A stretch of 24,293 bases of DNA. It comes from an uncultured Eubacteriales bacterium. GTDB taxonomy: Bacteria > Bacillota > Clostridia > Christensenellales > CAG-138. The notes beneath the pieces are model-generated. The model did no database searches. It worked only from the letters and a program-made list of their open reading frames with translations, and was not told the origin of the DNA. Positions 23,910 to 24,293 of the stretch are shown here, piece by piece. The translations under genes were made by a program, and so were the position numbers. The stretch lies in contig URSN01000014.1 in the NCBI GenBank assembly GCA_900550525.1, forward strand, positions 1-24,293. Direction: 5' to 3'. Numbering within the stretch: position 1 is the stretch's first letter; every line of letters starts with the position of its first letter.

Positions 23910-24293
23910 CGCGCCGGAGCGCCGTCGCCACGCCGCTGTCCCCCGACAGGCCGGGCGCGGGCCGCGGACAGCACAACGGCCCGGGCCGCGCCCCGGTTCC
24001 TCCCCCGAAATCCCGGACGGGCGGCAGCGGAGCAGACGCCTTTCGGGACAACCCGCCGACAGCGGCCGTCTGGAGCGGCCGATCGCCGGCCATCCACCGG
24101 TTTTCCACCCGTTTTTCACCCTTGCGCGGCCACTCCCGGGCCGTGCAGGACCCTCATCCCTATCCCGTGCAGCGCCGCCCATCGGGGCGGCCCAGCCGTG
24201 TCCAGCGGCCACTCCCCCCCGCCCCCCAACAGCCGCAGAACCCCCACCGCCCAACGCCCCAGACCAGCACAACCCCCACCCCCCCGCCGGAAA
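23910..24293. other. Gene-free GC-rich region after spo0A
   Basis: No frame with coding character is seen; the long minus-strand frame here runs antisense through spo0A. A strong GC inverted repeat (CCGGGCGCGG near 23951-23960 with CCGCGCCCCGG near 23986-23996) could form a hairpin after spo0A, but no T tract follows. Degenerate DnaA-like sequences occur at 24093-24120. The last 80 bases (24214-24293) contain no T on the plus strand and are built of C tracts. Confidence 0.5.

Noticed and set aside
24093..24120. Cluster of DnaA boxes after spo0A
   Set aside because: The sequences (ttttccacc, tttttcacc) have two or more mismatches and no perfect box is near.
23118..24272. Minus-strand gene at the window end
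   Set aside because: Most of it is antisense to spo0A, and the rest is Gly/Arg-rich without motifs.

Overview
The window comes from a high-GC genome of the spore-forming Bacillota (Clostridia type). The signs are an intact Spo0A, a monoderm class B sortase paired with a sorting-signal surface protein, a MecA-type lipoprotein penicillin-binding protein, and a dnaA-dnaN pair. The species cannot be named from the sequence alone. Third codon positions are so GC-rich that very long antisense open frames lie across from most real genes; I treat these as shadows.

Layout. (1) 1-3380: a class B penicillin-binding protein with its own extended -10 promoter, flanked by members of an intergenic repeat family. 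(2) 3387-6284: dnaN and dnaA on the minus strand. The 313 to 325 bases between them hold one perfect DnaA box and several degenerate ones, so this is the likely replication origin; dnaA has a good sigma-A promoter. The usual neighbours (rpmH-rnpA-yidC on one side, recF-gyrB on the other) are absent. (3) 6400-7420: a further repeat copy, a run of G tracts, and a small serine recombinase. (4) 7421-8126: a non-coding, structured region of about 700 bases with a strong promoter, several hairpins and 34-bp tandem repeats, leading into (5) a 2802-residue surface protein made mostly of tandem Cna-B-like modules, followed by its probable class B sortase. (6) 17533-17850: another repeat copy between convergent genes. 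(7) 17851-22843, minus strand: an RNA-processing/lipid operon (thpR, rlmH, acyl-ACP thioesterase), then an OmpR-family regulator and a multi-membrane-span histidine kinase, separated by a 41-bp tandem repeat. (8) spo0A on the plus strand, then a GC-rich gene-free end with an 80-base stretch lacking T.

The most notable unexplained structure is a repeat of 264-268 bp present in three full and two partial copies. It is bounded at both ends by long pyrimidine-to-purine hairpins and carries a central pair of mutually exclusive GC hairpins. It lies only between genes, around the presumed origin and at convergent gene ends. A second notable unit is the recombinase / promoter / giant adhesin / sortase cassette, where a 9-bp inverted repeat brackets the promoter, so promoter inversion is possible but unproven.
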